From Pelagihabitans sp947500445 (GTDB taxonomy: Bacteria; Bacteroidota; Bacteroidia; Flavobacteriales; Flavobacteriaceae): a stretch of 64,000 nucleotides of DNA. The DNA lies in NCBI RefSeq assembly GCF_050589625.1, contig NZ_JBNGOP010000026.1, positions 12,686 to 76,685 on the forward strand, read 5' to 3'. Every line of letters begins with the position of its first letter. The stretch's first letter is position 1. Position numbers and translations under genes: made by a program. The notes under the pieces are model-generated. The model was not told where the DNA came from, did not search any database, and saw nothing but the letters and a program-made list of their open reading frames with translations. Of this stretch, positions 33,755 to 43,438 are shown piece by piece.

Positions 33755-34513
33755 ATGACGAAAACAGCTTTGGTTACCGGTGCCACCAGTGGTATTGGTA
33801 AGGCGATCGCCCAACGGTTCGCCAAAGAGGGAATACACCTAATCTTGTGTGGCCGTCGCGAAAGTCGCCTTCAGGAATTAAAGAGCGAACTGGCCCTTTT
33901 GACGAAGGTAACGACCCTTAATTTCGATGTACGCGATCGTACCCTGGTTCAGGAAGCCATAATGGGACTGCCAGCGGAATTCAAGACGATCGATGTGCTG
34001 ATCAACAACGCGGGCAATGCCCACGGACTAGACCCTATAGAAGCCGGTAGTTTGGACGATTGGGACGCCATGTTGGACATTAATGTAAAGGGCCTGTTGT
34101 ACGTATCCAAGGCAATTTTACCGGGAATGGTGGAGCGCGAACAGGGCCACATCATCAACATCGGTTCTACCGCCGGAAAGGAGGTGTACCCAAAGGGGAA
34201 CGTATACTGTGCCAGTAAGCATGCCGTAGATGCCATAAACAAGGGAATGCGGTTGGATTTGAACCAATATGGCATCCGTGTCGGTGCCGTTAATCCGGGA
34301 CTAGTAGAAACGGAGTTCAGCAAGGTGCGGTTTAAGGGTGATGAACATCGGGCAGAGGGTGTATATCAAGGATTTGAACCCCTGAAGGCGGTCGATATCG
34401 CCGATATCGTATACTTTGTGGTATCGCGTCCTTATCATGTGAACATCGCCGATTTAGTGGTCATGCCAACGGCCCAGGCGAGCAGCACCATTGTTCGAAA
34501 AAAAGGAGCATGA
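33755..34513 (+). CDS. Short-chain dehydrogenase, YdfG-like
   Basis: A 252-aa Rossmann-fold oxidoreductase with the cofactor loop VTGATSGIGKAIAQRF, the structural NNAGNAHGLDP motif, catalytic Ser in NIGSTAGK and the Tyr-Lys pair in YCASKHAV. The segments LPGMVEREQGHIINIGSTAG and GLVETEFSKVRFKGDEHRAE, and the ending VNIADLVVMPTAQ, resemble E. coli YdfG. That enzyme acts on L-allo-threonine, serine and 3-hydroxy acids or malonic semialdehyde with NADP. Substrate is inferred from this likeness only. Confidence 0.9.
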   Translation: MTKTALVTGATSGIGKAIAQRFAKEGIHLILCGRRESRLQELKSELALLTKVTTLNFDVRDRTLVQEAIMGLPAEFKTIDVLINNAGNAHGLDPIEAGSLDDWDAMLDINVKGLLYVSKAILPGMVEREQGHIINIGSTAGKEVYPKGNVYCASKHAVDAINKGMRLDLNQYGIRVGAVNPGLVETEFSKVRFKGDEHRAEGVYQGFEPLKAVDIADIVYFVVSRPYHVNIADLVVMPTAQASSTIVRKKGA

Positions 34514-34622
34514 AGTACCCCCTGATTCGGGAGCTCCTTGGTTGTGGTAGTTTTAGTAATCGTTTCCGTTTTGAGTATTGTTTCCGATATTTAAGGAAAA
34601 ATTGCCGAAAAGGAATCCTGCT

Positions 34623-35759
34623 ATGATCAACAAACGTCTTTTGATAAAAAACTTGCTCGCCCATAATGATGAGAACAGTTTTTATGATAAAAAACGTTTT
34701 TTGAGTTTAGGGGAAAAAGAAGGCAAGGCAAAGTTTCTAAAACATGTTTGTGCCCTTGCAAACAGCAATCCCGAAAACAATTCGTTCATTGTTATCGGGG
34801 TCGAGGACGAGGACAATAAAATCGTAGGGGTCGATTTCTTTGACGACAGTAAAATCCAGAACCTGGTAAATGCCTATTTGGAGAACCCTCCGCTAATCGC
34901 TTATGAAAACATTCCCTTTCCGCATTTGTCGGAGGGTAAGGTGGTGGGCTTGGTCACGATTCGATCCAGCGGCGCGGTATGCGCCCTGCGCAAGAATATA
35001 TGGAAGTATTATGGTGGGGCCGTTTTTTTTCGGGAAGGGAGTATAAGCATGCCCAAGGCTTTCGATATCGAGTTGAAGAGCATAAATTCGGAAGCCGTGG
35101 CAACCATTGAGCAGCATGCCAAAAACAATATTGAACTTACTTTGGACGGTGTCATCGATTTCATGAACCACCGCCATAGGGACCTCGAAAGCAATTATAA
35201 GGTTTTTAAGGAGCAATTTGTGGTCTGTTGGGCCGGGAATCAAAAAAAAGTAAAGGATCGCACCTACTATTCCCGGGTAGACATTGAATTGATCAACGAA
35301 CAGGTGAAATTGTTTTATTCCGCATTGGACGAGGTAACCATTGCTTATGACGAGCATTCCTTCACCACGATCGAATACGTACAATTGGGGCTTGATAAAA
35401 AACAGGCGTACTTCCCGCTGGAACAAGTGGTAATCTCCTTTGAGGAAAACGGTACCTATCAACTGCAGAGCAAACTACTTTTCGAGCCTCCACAATACGA
35501 TAAAAAAACCCTTCACCACATATTCAATTCCAACAACGCACTGCTGGACAAGCTATCCAAAGGACTGGTATTACGGCCTCGCGAGAAAGCCGATTTAAAA
35601 CATTTGCCGGACACTTATCTGCTCTGTTATCTCAATGGTTTTGAGGAGGCCAAAGAGCAACTTGAAAACGCCCGATCGGTTTTAAAAAAATATGATGCCG
35701 ACAGCTATATGGGACTAAAGGAGGCCTTGCGCATCCTGAGAAAGGTACGCTACAGTTAG
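34623..35759 (+). CDS. AlbA_2/Schlafen-type domain protein
   Basis: I take the ATG at 34623 (MINKRLLIKNLLAHNDENSF), giving 378 aa. The N-terminal ~150 residues (LSLGEKEGKAKFLKHVCALANSNPENNSFIVIGVEDEDNKIVGVDFFD) match the AlbA_2 nucleic-acid-binding fold often labelled ATP-binding or Schlafen. The usual ESxxxEFK start is replaced by FLSLGEKEGKAKFL. The C-terminal ~220 residues have no recognised domain and no obvious catalytic residues. No HTH or winged-helix tail is evident. It converges with the following kinase gene, overlapping it by four bases at the ends. Confidence 0.75.
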   Translation: MINKRLLIKNLLAHNDENSFYDKKRFLSLGEKEGKAKFLKHVCALANSNPENNSFIVIGVEDEDNKIVGVDFFDDSKIQNLVNAYLENPPLIAYENIPFPHLSEGKVVGLVTIRSSGAVCALRKNIWKYYGGAVFFREGSISMPKAFDIELKSINSEAVATIEQHAKNNIELTLDGVIDFMNHRHRDLESNYKVFKEQFVVCWAGNQKKVKDRTYYSRVDIELINEQVKLFYSALDEVTIAYDEHSFTTIEYVQLGLDKKQAYFPLEQVVISFEENGTYQLQSKLLFEPPQYDKKTLHHIFNSNNALLDKLSKGLVLRPREKADLKHLPDTYLLCYLNGFEEAKEQLENARSVLKKYDADSYMGLKEALRILRKVRYS

Positions 35760-36703
35760 CGGTCGAACACGGCACTGGCCACTGGAAGGGATGGAATTGC
35801 TCCATAGCCCGTGGTGGTCAATGCTCCCGCGGTATTTGCCTTTGCGATCATGGGCAGTAATAGCGCTTCGTTCTCCAATACTTCATAGGGGTCCTTAAGG
35901 TCGGCGATCTGGTATAACAAACAACCGATAAACGCATCCCCGGCGCCGGTGGTATCAATGGGTTTTACGGGAATACTTGGTATGGTATGCCTGCCTTTGG
36001 CCGTACTTACCAAGGTCCCCTCGGCACCCAGGGTAATGGTGACCACCTTGGTACCTACGTCGTGTAAAAAGGCACAGCATTCCGACAACTCTTTTTTGCC
36101 CGAAAGCAATTGGGCCTCTTCCAAACTGAATTTGCCAAGATGTGCTTTTTCAATAAAGGGCATACACTTTTTAACAAAACAATCTTCTTCGCCTTTCCAA
36201 AGATCGCCCCGAAAATTGGGGTCAAAACTGATAAAGGCCCCTTGGGTAAGGGCATCAAAAAAGTATCGGCCATATGCCTTTTCCAGTGCACCGCCCAAAA
36301 GCGCGGTAGCAGCTCCCAAATGCAGTAAGTTGTCCTTAATACCCTTTTTCAGTTCGGGATCGTATACCAGTTGTTTGTCGGCACCGCGGCTAAACACAAA
36401 ATCACGTTCGCCATCGTCCGACAGGGATACGAAAGCCAAAGTCGTAAACGTTTTGCATTGTTGGGCATGTGCGATATCCACCTGGTTTTCCTGTAATACC
36501 GACAGTAAAAAATTACCGAAGGGGTCATTGCCGACACTTCCCACGAACTTTCCGTTACCGCCAAGTTTTGCAATGGCGCAGGCAACATTTGCCGGCGCAC
36601 CTCCAGGCTTCTTGGTAAACACCATTGCCTTGGAGAGGTCGCTTCCCTGTTTTTCGGCAACAAAATCGATCAACAATTCCCCAATACAGAATACATCCTT
36701 CAT
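35756..36703 (-). CDS. PfkB-family carbohydrate kinase, fructokinase-like
   Basis: A 315-aa ribokinase-fold kinase. The N-terminus CIGELLIDFV and KKPGGAPANVACAIAKLGG are typical of fructokinases. The C-terminal signature DTTGAGDAFIGCLLYQ carries the catalytic Asp, and the region FSRGADKQL lies near the sugar site. Fructose or a related hexose is the likely substrate by family resemblance. It is distinct from the PfkB kinase at 5003-5929. It ends tail to tail with the AlbA_2 gene, sharing four bases; no terminator separates them. Confidence 0.88.
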   Translation of the reverse strand: MKDVFCIGELLIDFVAEKQGSDLSKAMVFTKKPGGAPANVACAIAKLGGNGKFVGSVGNDPFGNFLLSVLQENQVDIAHAQQCKTFTTLAFVSLSDDGERDFVFSRGADKQLVYDPELKKGIKDNLLHLGAATALLGGALEKAYGRYFFDALTQGAFISFDPNFRGDLWKGEEDCFVKKCMPFIEKAHLGKFSLEEAQLLSGKKELSECCAFLHDVGTKVVTITLGAEGTLVSTAKGRHTIPSIPVKPIDTTGAGDAFIGCLLYQIADLKDPYEVLENEALLLPMIAKANTAGALTTTGYGAIPSLPVASAVFDR

Positions 36704-36827
36704 ATACTTCCGGTACTTTTTATTTGGTGAACGGTTTCAATACTTAAATATGGTAAGCATCGAGCATCCGATAAAACCGTCATATGGACCTCATCATAAG
36801 AAGGGCAAGGTAGCCACAAAAAGGGGC

Positions 36828-37253
36828 TTAATCCAATATTTTATGTGAAATTATGGTGAAGTAACTTTTGGAAACTTCCATACAAAGGGATTCCCGTGCT
36901 TTAACTTCTAAAACTCCAATAGAAGGAAGGTTTTTTGGTGCCAGCATAAAGTTCATTAGTAGTTGCCGTTTTTTACGTGGAATATTGGAAATTCCCATTC
37001 CCCTCTCAAGCACCTGCAAAACTTCAACCGAGACCACGTGGTCATTGGATACCCCACAAATATCCTTTTTGTTATCAAAAGTTTCCAAAATTTTGATGTG
37101 AAATACGACTTCCCCTGGATTGACACTGGAACTGTCCGCCAAGGTTTCGTCCGTATTTTCTGCAGTATCCGAAGTGTCTTCCAAAACCGCGCCCGAGTTT
37201 GGATTACATGCCAGATATGGAATTAGAAACAGGGCAAGCAACAGGATTTTCAT
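36828..37253 (-). CDS. Small putative lipoprotein
   Basis: I start at the ATG at 37253 (preceded by AGGGACC), where MKILLLALFLIPYLAC forms a lipoprotein signal with Cys16. An open frame extending 68 codons further upstream is not credible. The 141-aa product has an acidic Thr/Asp/Glu linker (about 22-50), then a compact region with two Cys around KKDICGVSNDHVVSVEVLQVLERG and ESLCMEVSKSYF. No family is recognised. Likely anchored in the outer or inner membrane; function unknown. Confidence 0.65.
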   Translation of the reverse strand: MKILLLALFLIPYLACNPNSGAVLEDTSDTAENTDETLADSSSVNPGEVVFHIKILETFDNKKDICGVSNDHVVSVEVLQVLERGMGISNIPRKKRQLLMNFMLAPKNLPSIGVLEVKARESLCMEVSKSYFTIISHKILD

Positions 37254-37502
37254 TTGGTCCCTTTTTGATGAATTTAATGAGCTTTTACCTATTAAACCGC
37301 ACGGAGCTAAAAACGGATACTTTCTCACGCTTTTTTTGACTTCCTTTCCGTCCTTGGCCCCGATTTGAGCAAAAAAAGACTTTAAAATGGAAAAGAACCG
37401 TGTTTCGAAATATCGGGGTCGCCCCGACTCGAAAAGTTTAAATGAATTCAATAACATAAAGTTAAAGTTTCTTGGGATAAAGCAGCCTTTTTTAACATGA
37501 AA

Positions 37503-37526
37503 AAGGGCGCGATACGTCGCGCCCTT
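37503..37526 (-). terminator. Hairpin terminator downstream of the T9SS cargo gene
   Basis: AAGGGCGCGA-TACG-TCGCGCCCTT, a perfect GC-rich stem with a following T run on the minus strand, 27 bases after the stop. Confidence 0.85.
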
Positions 37527-37553
37527 GATCAGAAAATAGATTTTAAAAAGGAG

Positions 37554-40500
37554 TTACTTTTTAACAATGCTGAAATTCTTATTGGTTGTCTTACCCGTAA
37601 TCTTAACGATATAAATTCCTGCTGGAGAAGAGGAAGCATTCCAAGAAAATGGTTGTGCGGCGTCAAGATCTTTCATTTCGAAAATCATTTGTCCAATCAT
37701 GTTATAAACCCTTGCCGTAACCTTGGTATCGACATTGTTTTTCAAAGAGAAGAAAAACTCGGAAGAAGAAGGGTTGGGCCATACCGCAGAGACCATGTTG
37801 CCATTGACTTCTGCGAGGTTTTGATCTTCCAGGGCTGTATCCGCTATCCTTGAGGAAGGATTTGCTTCTTGAAAAGAGACTTCTTGAGCCTTACCAAAAA
37901 TTTGAAATACTTGGTCTTCCGATTCTTTGCCGAAGACAACGGATTGTGGAGTCCAATCAATCGCTCCGGTTCCAAAAAGATCTGCTGCATCTTTGAAGGT
38001 TCCTTCCGCTCCGGCAACCGTAGATTGGGTATTCCAGAACCATTGGTCTCCTCCATTGAAAGGTAGATTGGTATAAACGGATAGCCAATAGGATCCGCTT
38101 TCCAACGCTACTTCTTCGGGTAGGTCCAACATTAAGTTATAGTTGTTCGGGTCTGAGGTAGGGGTGATCGATCCACTGTTGTAAACTTCTTCTCCCGGAA
38201 CCCCGTTGTTGTTTTGGTATACAATAACCGTAGCATCGGTAATTCCTGGTGAGCCATTTGCGCCACCGTTGGCGATGATACTTTTGATCGTCCAGGTATT
38301 TCCTTCCGGAACTGTAAAATCATCGGCAGATTGGGCAATACCTCCAAAATCTAAGAAGTTTTGAGATGGGCTACTGCTAACTACAGGTCCATTTTGTTCG
38401 TATAGTGCCGGTTCGACAACATTAATGGTGAAACCTTCCGCCACTTCCTCCCGGCCTTGTTTTGCCGTAAGTTCGATAACACTTGTTCCTTCCGTATCCG
38501 GTTTTATGCCGATCAGTATTTTGTTTCTTTTAATGGTAAGGAAATCCACCACTTCGGGGTTGAGAACCCGGTACGTGATTTTTGGTTTCTTTCCTTTCGA
38601 ACTTACGAAGAGATCTTTTGTGTTTATCTCAATAGGGTCGCTATTTACCGCTAAGGTAACATCGGGTAGCAAGCGCGCCACGCTCAAGGTAGGTTCCGGC
38701 CTTGGCCTAACATAAAAGTTGGCGCTGAACACCCCGTTTCCATGGATCGCGGCCCCTACAAAACCATCGGCCCTTGTCTTGACCTGCGCAACTACCCCGT
38801 TTCCGATTCTAAAGGGTTCCTTGAACCAATAGGTGTTTTTTCCTTGCAATCGGGAAGTGAAGTAAAGACCGGTACTGGTCCCTACAAAATAACCATCATT
38901 TTTACCGTTCATGGCAAACCACCTCACTGATGGCCCGTTTCCGGAGCCATCGCGATTCTCTTCAAGGTTACCACTGATATCCCGCCAGCTCTCTCCACCG
39001 TCCCTTGTTAAGAAGACGCTTGGAATTCCATAGTTGGAAAATACGATAAACACACGATCGGGATTTTTTGGATCTACATAGACATTATTGATGTTTCCTT
39101 CCGGAAGTCCTTTTCCCGTAGAGATATCGATTACTTTTTGGCCATCAATATTGGCTTTGTCCATTCGGAAAACTTTTCCGGTCTCAGTTGCGTAATACAA
39201 TCGGTTCGCTATCGGGAATTTAGAAACGTCCAATGCAGTGATAAAGGAGCCATCCGGAGTAGCGGCTTGCGTAATTTCCGTCCAATTGACATCGGTAGCA
39301 CTGGGGATTCCTAAGGGAATGCCGTCCAAATCATTGTTTCTCCATAAACGATCTCCAGCCGGCATATACATAATGTTGTCGTTCACGGGATCTAAAAGGA
39401 AAGGGGCTACAAAATCAAAATTCGTTCCACCGGCGGGTTGTACCCCGGCAAAACTTACAAACTCCCCGTTTTCATCAAGGTTGATTCTAAAAACATTTCC
39501 AAATTGGGAAGAAACGTATCGGGTACGTCCGCCATCTGCAATGGCATTGTATGATCCGTCTCCACCAAAGTCCTCGATCCATGGTTCGTTCAGACTCTTC
39601 GAATTTGTAAACCATGTTCCATTATCCTGAAAACCTGCTAAAAGATCATCGCTATTTCCTTCGGGATCAAAGGAGAAGGCATAAGGTTGGGTGGTTACGT
39701 AGTTGTTGTTAAGAGAGGTCCAGGCAACAAAGTTGTCGGTATCGCTAATATTTTCCGTAAGCTGAACACCACCGTCGTTCGATGAAATTGCACGATCGGG
39801 GTTCGAAGGTAAAAAAACCAGATTGTGTTGATCAGGATGGTGGTTGGGATATAATGCAAAACTATCGCTTAAGTTGGTATATCCGCCGATCCAACCCTCA
39901 AAACCGGTCGGAGTGGTGAAGCCCGTTGTTGAGCGATATAGGTTGGTACCACCCAGAAAAACCAAATCGGGCTTGGTAGGGTGTACCCTAATAATCATAT
40001 TGTAAGCCCCCTGTAGGTTCAGATTGCCTGCCCTGCCCCCAATGGCAATAGGAAGGTTGGCACTGAGGTCGACCCATCGTTCCTCCGAAGTTTCGGCGTC
40101 GGCTTGATACCTCCATAAAAAGGCTTCTGTATTGCCAGAGGCATCAAAAGAAAAGAAAAAGATTCGATTTTCATCGGACGGGTCATGCGCCATGACGGTC
40201 CTACCATAGGCTGGAACGATATTTTCGGGCGTTATGGCGGTCCAATCGTCACCATTGTCAGAAACAAAGAACCCTGCGTTTTCGGGTCCACGTACGATAT
40301 CAACGGTAGCATAAATTTTTCCTTCCGGCGTAATCATTACCTCCGTTTGACTATCCCTGGTACTGGGAAGAACCAGATCAAAGTCCCTTCCACCATTTTG
40401 AGATCGAAATAGACCTTCAAAAGTAGCGGCGTAAACATCTCCGTTCTTAGGATCTACAGCAATGCTGTTTATAATATCCAAAGAAGTAATGGCCGTCAAG

Positions 40501-41222
40501 TCATTATCATTGGAGTTGCGAAGACGGAACCAAGTTCTACCGTTGTTCACCGATTTGTAAATTCCGGTTCCGGTATAAAAGGCTCCACCGGCACTTGCCG
40601 AGTTTCCGTATCGCTCGCCGGAGGCATAATACCATATCCGATGCTTTCCGGGTCGCGGATCTTGAACAATGGAAGTAATGCTGGGCGACTGAAAAGGAAG
40701 TGTAACTTTCTTCCAACTTTGCCCCAAATCGGTGGAACGCCATAGTCCGCCGGAAACACCTCCGGCAAAAACGGTATTTTCGTCCATTCTGTCGATTGCC
40801 AGCGCTCTAGTTCGCCCTCCGACATTGCCCGGCCCTCTGTTCTTCCAGTATTCGAATCTACTTTTGGAAGACATTTCGCTGGACTTTTTCGATGCCTCCG
40901 TAGCCAAACTACGCTCTTTGATATTATCCGAAAATTTGGATTCCAATAAACGAATGTCCGTAGGTATTTGCTTTGTATAAGGGTTTTGAAGCATTCTACG
41001 TTCATAAGCGATACGGTCCAATGCCCTATCGCCCTGTCGTGGAGGCCGAACTCCGGTGGCCCCGGTCTTACTGTCATAAATTTTAGATTGTTTGTAGAGG
41101 GCGTGGCCTTTTTGAGGCGCGTCGTCCTGTGTAGTTTTTAAATCTTGCGAATAGGAACTGATTGCAAAACAGCAAAACAGCCCAAGCACAAGGCGAACCT
41201 TGTTGGGTAATCTTGTTTTCAT
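37554..41222 (-). CDS. Secreted sortilin/VPS10-type beta-propeller protein with T9SS sorting domain
   Basis: A 1222-aa exported protein. A signal peptide (LVLGLFCCFAISSYSQ) is followed by a propeller region with repeated BNR/sialidase-like blades, such as GGLWRSTDLGQSWKKV, GIYKSVNNGRTWFRL, GLFRSQNGGRDF and VFLTRDGGESWRDISG. From about 860 a beta-sandwich section follows. The last ~75 residues (VWPNPSSSEFFFSLKN, VYNMIGQMIFEM, SSPAGIYIVKITG, NKNFSIVKK) are a type A T9SS C-terminal signal, so it crosses the outer membrane by the type IX system. No protease or glycosidase active site is recognisable; binding or adhesion is plausible. Confidence 0.9.
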   Translation of the reverse strand: MKTRLPNKVRLVLGLFCCFAISSYSQDLKTTQDDAPQKGHALYKQSKIYDSKTGATGVRPPRQGDRALDRIAYERRMLQNPYTKQIPTDIRLLESKFSDNIKERSLATEASKKSSEMSSKSRFEYWKNRGPGNVGGRTRALAIDRMDENTVFAGGVSGGLWRSTDLGQSWKKVTLPFQSPSITSIVQDPRPGKHRIWYYASGERYGNSASAGGAFYTGTGIYKSVNNGRTWFRLRNSNDNDLTAITSLDIINSIAVDPKNGDVYAATFEGLFRSQNGGRDFDLVLPSTRDSQTEVMITPEGKIYATVDIVRGPENAGFFVSDNGDDWTAITPENIVPAYGRTVMAHDPSDENRIFFFSFDASGNTEAFLWRYQADAETSEERWVDLSANLPIAIGGRAGNLNLQGAYNMIIRVHPTKPDLVFLGGTNLYRSTTGFTTPTGFEGWIGGYTNLSDSFALYPNHHPDQHNLVFLPSNPDRAISSNDGGVQLTENISDTDNFVAWTSLNNNYVTTQPYAFSFDPEGNSDDLLAGFQDNGTWFTNSKSLNEPWIEDFGGDGSYNAIADGGRTRYVSSQFGNVFRINLDENGEFVSFAGVQPAGGTNFDFVAPFLLDPVNDNIMYMPAGDRLWRNNDLDGIPLGIPSATDVNWTEITQAATPDGSFITALDVSKFPIANRLYYATETGKVFRMDKANIDGQKVIDISTGKGLPEGNINNVYVDPKNPDRVFIVFSNYGIPSVFLTRDGGESWRDISGNLEENRDGSGNGPSVRWFAMNGKNDGYFVGTSTGLYFTSRLQGKNTYWFKEPFRIGNGVVAQVKTRADGFVGAAIHGNGVFSANFYVRPRPEPTLSVARLLPDVTLAVNSDPIEINTKDLFVSSKGKKPKITYRVLNPEVVDFLTIKRNKILIGIKPDTEGTSVIELTAKQGREEVAEGFTINVVEPALYEQNGPVVSSSPSQNFLDFGGIAQSADDFTVPEGNTWTIKSIIANGGANGSPGITDATVIVYQNNNGVPGEEVYNSGSITPTSDPNNYNLMLDLPEEVALESGSYWLSVYTNLPFNGGDQWFWNTQSTVAGAEGTFKDAADLFGTGAIDWTPQSVVFGKESEDQVFQIFGKAQEVSFQEANPSSRIADTALEDQNLAEVNGNMVSAVWPNPSSSEFFFSLKNNVDTKVTARVYNMIGQMIFEMKDLDAAQPFSWNASSSPAGIYIVKITGKTTNKNFSIVKK

Positions 41223-41386
41223 ACGGTGAGTCTTTAAAATTATTTAGTCGGTGCGGAATGTATAAAAAATATTGGAGTTTATTGGAATTTTTGAAGCAAT
41301 ATCGTTAAAACGTTGGCCGGGTCGTGAAATTAATGGGAAAACGGTTTGGCATTGATATGAAATGAGCATCTCCATTGTTATTCCGG

Positions 41387-41394
41387 TATCTTTG
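41387..41394 (+). promoter_or_regulatory. -7 promoter box of the metallophosphatase gene
   Basis: TATCTTTG, exact TANNTTTG match, 28 bases before the start codon. Confidence 0.58.
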
Positions 41395-41422
41395 CAGCTT
41401 TTGAAACCATAAACGTGCAGGC

Positions 41423-42148
41423 ATGAGAACACTAGTAATCGGAGATATCCACAGCGGTCTTAAGGCCCTGGAGCAGCTTTTGGACCGGGCCAATGTAGTT
41501 GTCGGGGATAAACTTATTTTCCTGGGGGATTATGTGGATGGATGGAGCGATGCCGTAGAAACCGTCGATTTTCTTTTGGCACTCCGGAAAACGCACCACT
41601 GTATCTTGATCCGGGGCAACCATGACGAACTTTATAACGATTGGTTGAAGTCGGAAAAAGACAATCCCGTATGGCGCCAACATGGGGGCGAAGCTACCAT
41701 ACGGTCTTATCAAAACAGTGGTTCGGGAACTCGGGAAAGACACATGGCCTTCTATGAAACCTTGGAGAATTATCATATCGATGAAAAAAACCGCCTTTTT
41801 TTACACGCAGGCTTTACCAATTTAAAGGGCGTCGGTTTTGAGTATTTTCCCAAAACCTTCTATTGGGACAGAACCCTTTGGGAACTTGCCCTTTCGCTAA
41901 ATCCAAAATTGGGAAAGGACGATCCTTGGTATCCTAAACGGTTGACGCACTACCAAGAAATTTTCATCGGCCATACCCCGGTTACACGAATTGGTAAAAC
42001 GGTGCCGCAGCGTGCCGCAAACGTATGGAACGTGGATACTGGCGCTGCGTTCAAGGGCCCCCTTTCCATTATGGATGTCGATACCAAAGAAGTTTGGCAG
42101 AGCGATCCCGTTCACGAGCTGTACCCCAAAGAACGGGGTAGAAATTGA
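41423..42148 (+). CDS. Metallophosphoesterase (PPP-type serine/threonine phosphatase-like)
   Basis: A 241-aa calcineurin-like phosphatase with all metal motifs: GDIHSG (7-12), GDYVDGW (35-41), GNHDE (65-69), a later His in LFLHAG and GHTPVTR near 175. This pattern fits the bacterial PPP family that removes phosphate from proteins or dinucleotides such as Ap4A. No signal peptide. The natural substrate cannot be told. The desaturase gene begins 60 bases downstream on the same strand with its own possible promoter. Confidence 0.9.
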   Translation: MRTLVIGDIHSGLKALEQLLDRANVVVGDKLIFLGDYVDGWSDAVETVDFLLALRKTHHCILIRGNHDELYNDWLKSEKDNPVWRQHGGEATIRSYQNSGSGTRERHMAFYETLENYHIDEKNRLFLHAGFTNLKGVGFEYFPKTFYWDRTLWELALSLNPKLGKDDPWYPKRLTHYQEIFIGHTPVTRIGKTVPQRAANVWNVDTGAAFKGPLSIMDVDTKEVWQSDPVHELYPKERGRN

Positions 42149-42209
42149 AAAAGTCGGCATTTCCGAACGATTACGGATTTTTATTGACGAACTTTGCAAA
42201 AAACGGAAC

Positions 42210-43205
42210 ATGGCAACGAAAAATATACGATTGGAAGTTATGCGGGCTATAGAACCACGGGTAACCGGTTTTATGAACGATTTTTTGATTCCGGTCGAGG
42301 ACATTTGGCAACCGACCGATTTTCTGCCCGATTCCCAAAGCGACGGCTTTTTGGAAGAAGTAAAGGAACTTCGGGGCGAATCGCAAGAATTGGGATACGA
42401 TTTTTGGGTTACCATGGTCGCCGACACCATTACCGAAGAGGCACTACCTACCTACGAATCTTGGTTGATGGACGTAGAGGGGATCGATCAGCATGCCGAA
42501 AATAAAAACGGATGGTCTAAGTGGGTTCGTGCTTGGACGGCAGAAGAGAACAGACATGGCGATGTGTTGAACAAATACCTCTATTTATCGGGCCGCGTCA
42601 ACATGAGGGAAATCGAGATGACCACACAACATTTGATCTCCGATGGTTTTGATATCGGTACCGATCGTGACCCGTATAAGAACTTTGTATATACCAGCTT
42701 TCAGGAACTGGCCACCAATATTTCCCATAAGCGGGTCGGTCAAATGGCAAAGAAAAAAGGAAATGCCCTGTTGGGTAAAATGTGTACCATTATCGCAGGT
42801 GATGAAATGCGGCATCACTTGGCGTATCGGGAATTCGTAAAAACGATTTTTGGAGAAGACCCTAGCGGCATGATGTTGGCCTTTGCCGATATGATGAAGA
42901 AAAAGATTGTGATGCCGGCCCATTTTTTAAGGGAATCGGGAGGAAGTGCGGGCACCGCTTTTGAAAATTTTTCGAACTGCGCACAGCGTTTGGGTGTCTA
43001 TACCGCTATGGATTATATCGATATTTTGAAAAAGTTGAATGCCTATTGGCAACTCGATGCCGTTCGGGCGTTGAACGATGAGGCCCAAAAAGCACGGGAT
43101 TATCTGCTCAAACTTCCCGAACGTTTGGAACGTATCGCCACTCGAATGCAGTTTCCGGAGGATACCTATCGTTTCAAGTGGGTAGAGGCCAATGGAATGC
43201 TATAG
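42210..43205 (+). CDS. Acyl-ACP desaturase
   Basis: A soluble di-iron desaturase that introduces a double bond into acyl-ACP with oxygen and ferredoxin. The chosen ATG (MATKNIRLEVMRAIEP) gives 331 aa; the longer open frame runs into the phosphatase gene. Iron ligands: ITEEALP (about 76), AEENRHGD (112-116) and GDEMRHH (198-203), the paired E-x-x-H motifs of the family. A possible -7 box (GAACTTTG, 42188-42195) lies 14 bases upstream. In this group it supplies unsaturated fatty acids for membrane fluidity; the double-bond position cannot be read from sequence. Confidence 0.93.
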   Translation: MATKNIRLEVMRAIEPRVTGFMNDFLIPVEDIWQPTDFLPDSQSDGFLEEVKELRGESQELGYDFWVTMVADTITEEALPTYESWLMDVEGIDQHAENKNGWSKWVRAWTAEENRHGDVLNKYLYLSGRVNMREIEMTTQHLISDGFDIGTDRDPYKNFVYTSFQELATNISHKRVGQMAKKKGNALLGKMCTIIAGDEMRHHLAYREFVKTIFGEDPSGMMLAFADMMKKKIVMPAHFLRESGGSAGTAFENFSNCAQRLGVYTAMDYIDILKKLNAYWQLDAVRALNDEAQKARDYLLKLPERLERIATRMQFPEDTYRFKWVEANGML

Positions 43206-43213
43206 GTCTATAA

Positions 43214-43258
43214 TACCAATTGTTAGTTAGAATGCCTCCCCTTGACTAGCAATTGGTA
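43214..43258. repeat. Short inverted repeat after the desaturase gene
   Basis: TACCAATTG[T/C]TAGT and its complement surround a ~16-base loop. Its outer text TAATACCAATTG also occurs at 16818-16829, so it may be a minimal element or a shared terminator-like structure. Confidence 0.55.
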
Positions 43259-43377
43259 GCATTACATTTGTGAATAGTAAATAACCTCGGGCAGGTCCAC
43301 GAGACATTAGAACGAAAATTAACATTGATTTCGACGCAAGCGTCGGAGCATTTTAAATCTCGATTATCGAGTAAAAC

Positions 43378-43411
43378 TAAAAACCCGACACCTTGATTGG
43401 CGCCGGGTTTT
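43378..43411 (-). terminator. Terminator of the HHH/OmpA gene pair
   Basis: AAAAACCCG and CGGGTTTTT form a stem around a loop containing GGCGC, with T and A runs on both sides, 28 bases after the stop of the helix-hairpin-helix gene. Confidence 0.78.
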
Positions 43412-43438
43412 TCAATGGGGGAACTTGGTTTTGTACGT

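Noticed and set aside
41991..42209. N-terminal extension of the acyl-ACP desaturase
   Set aside because: It lies within the phosphatase gene; the ATG at 42210 begins the normal family N-terminus.
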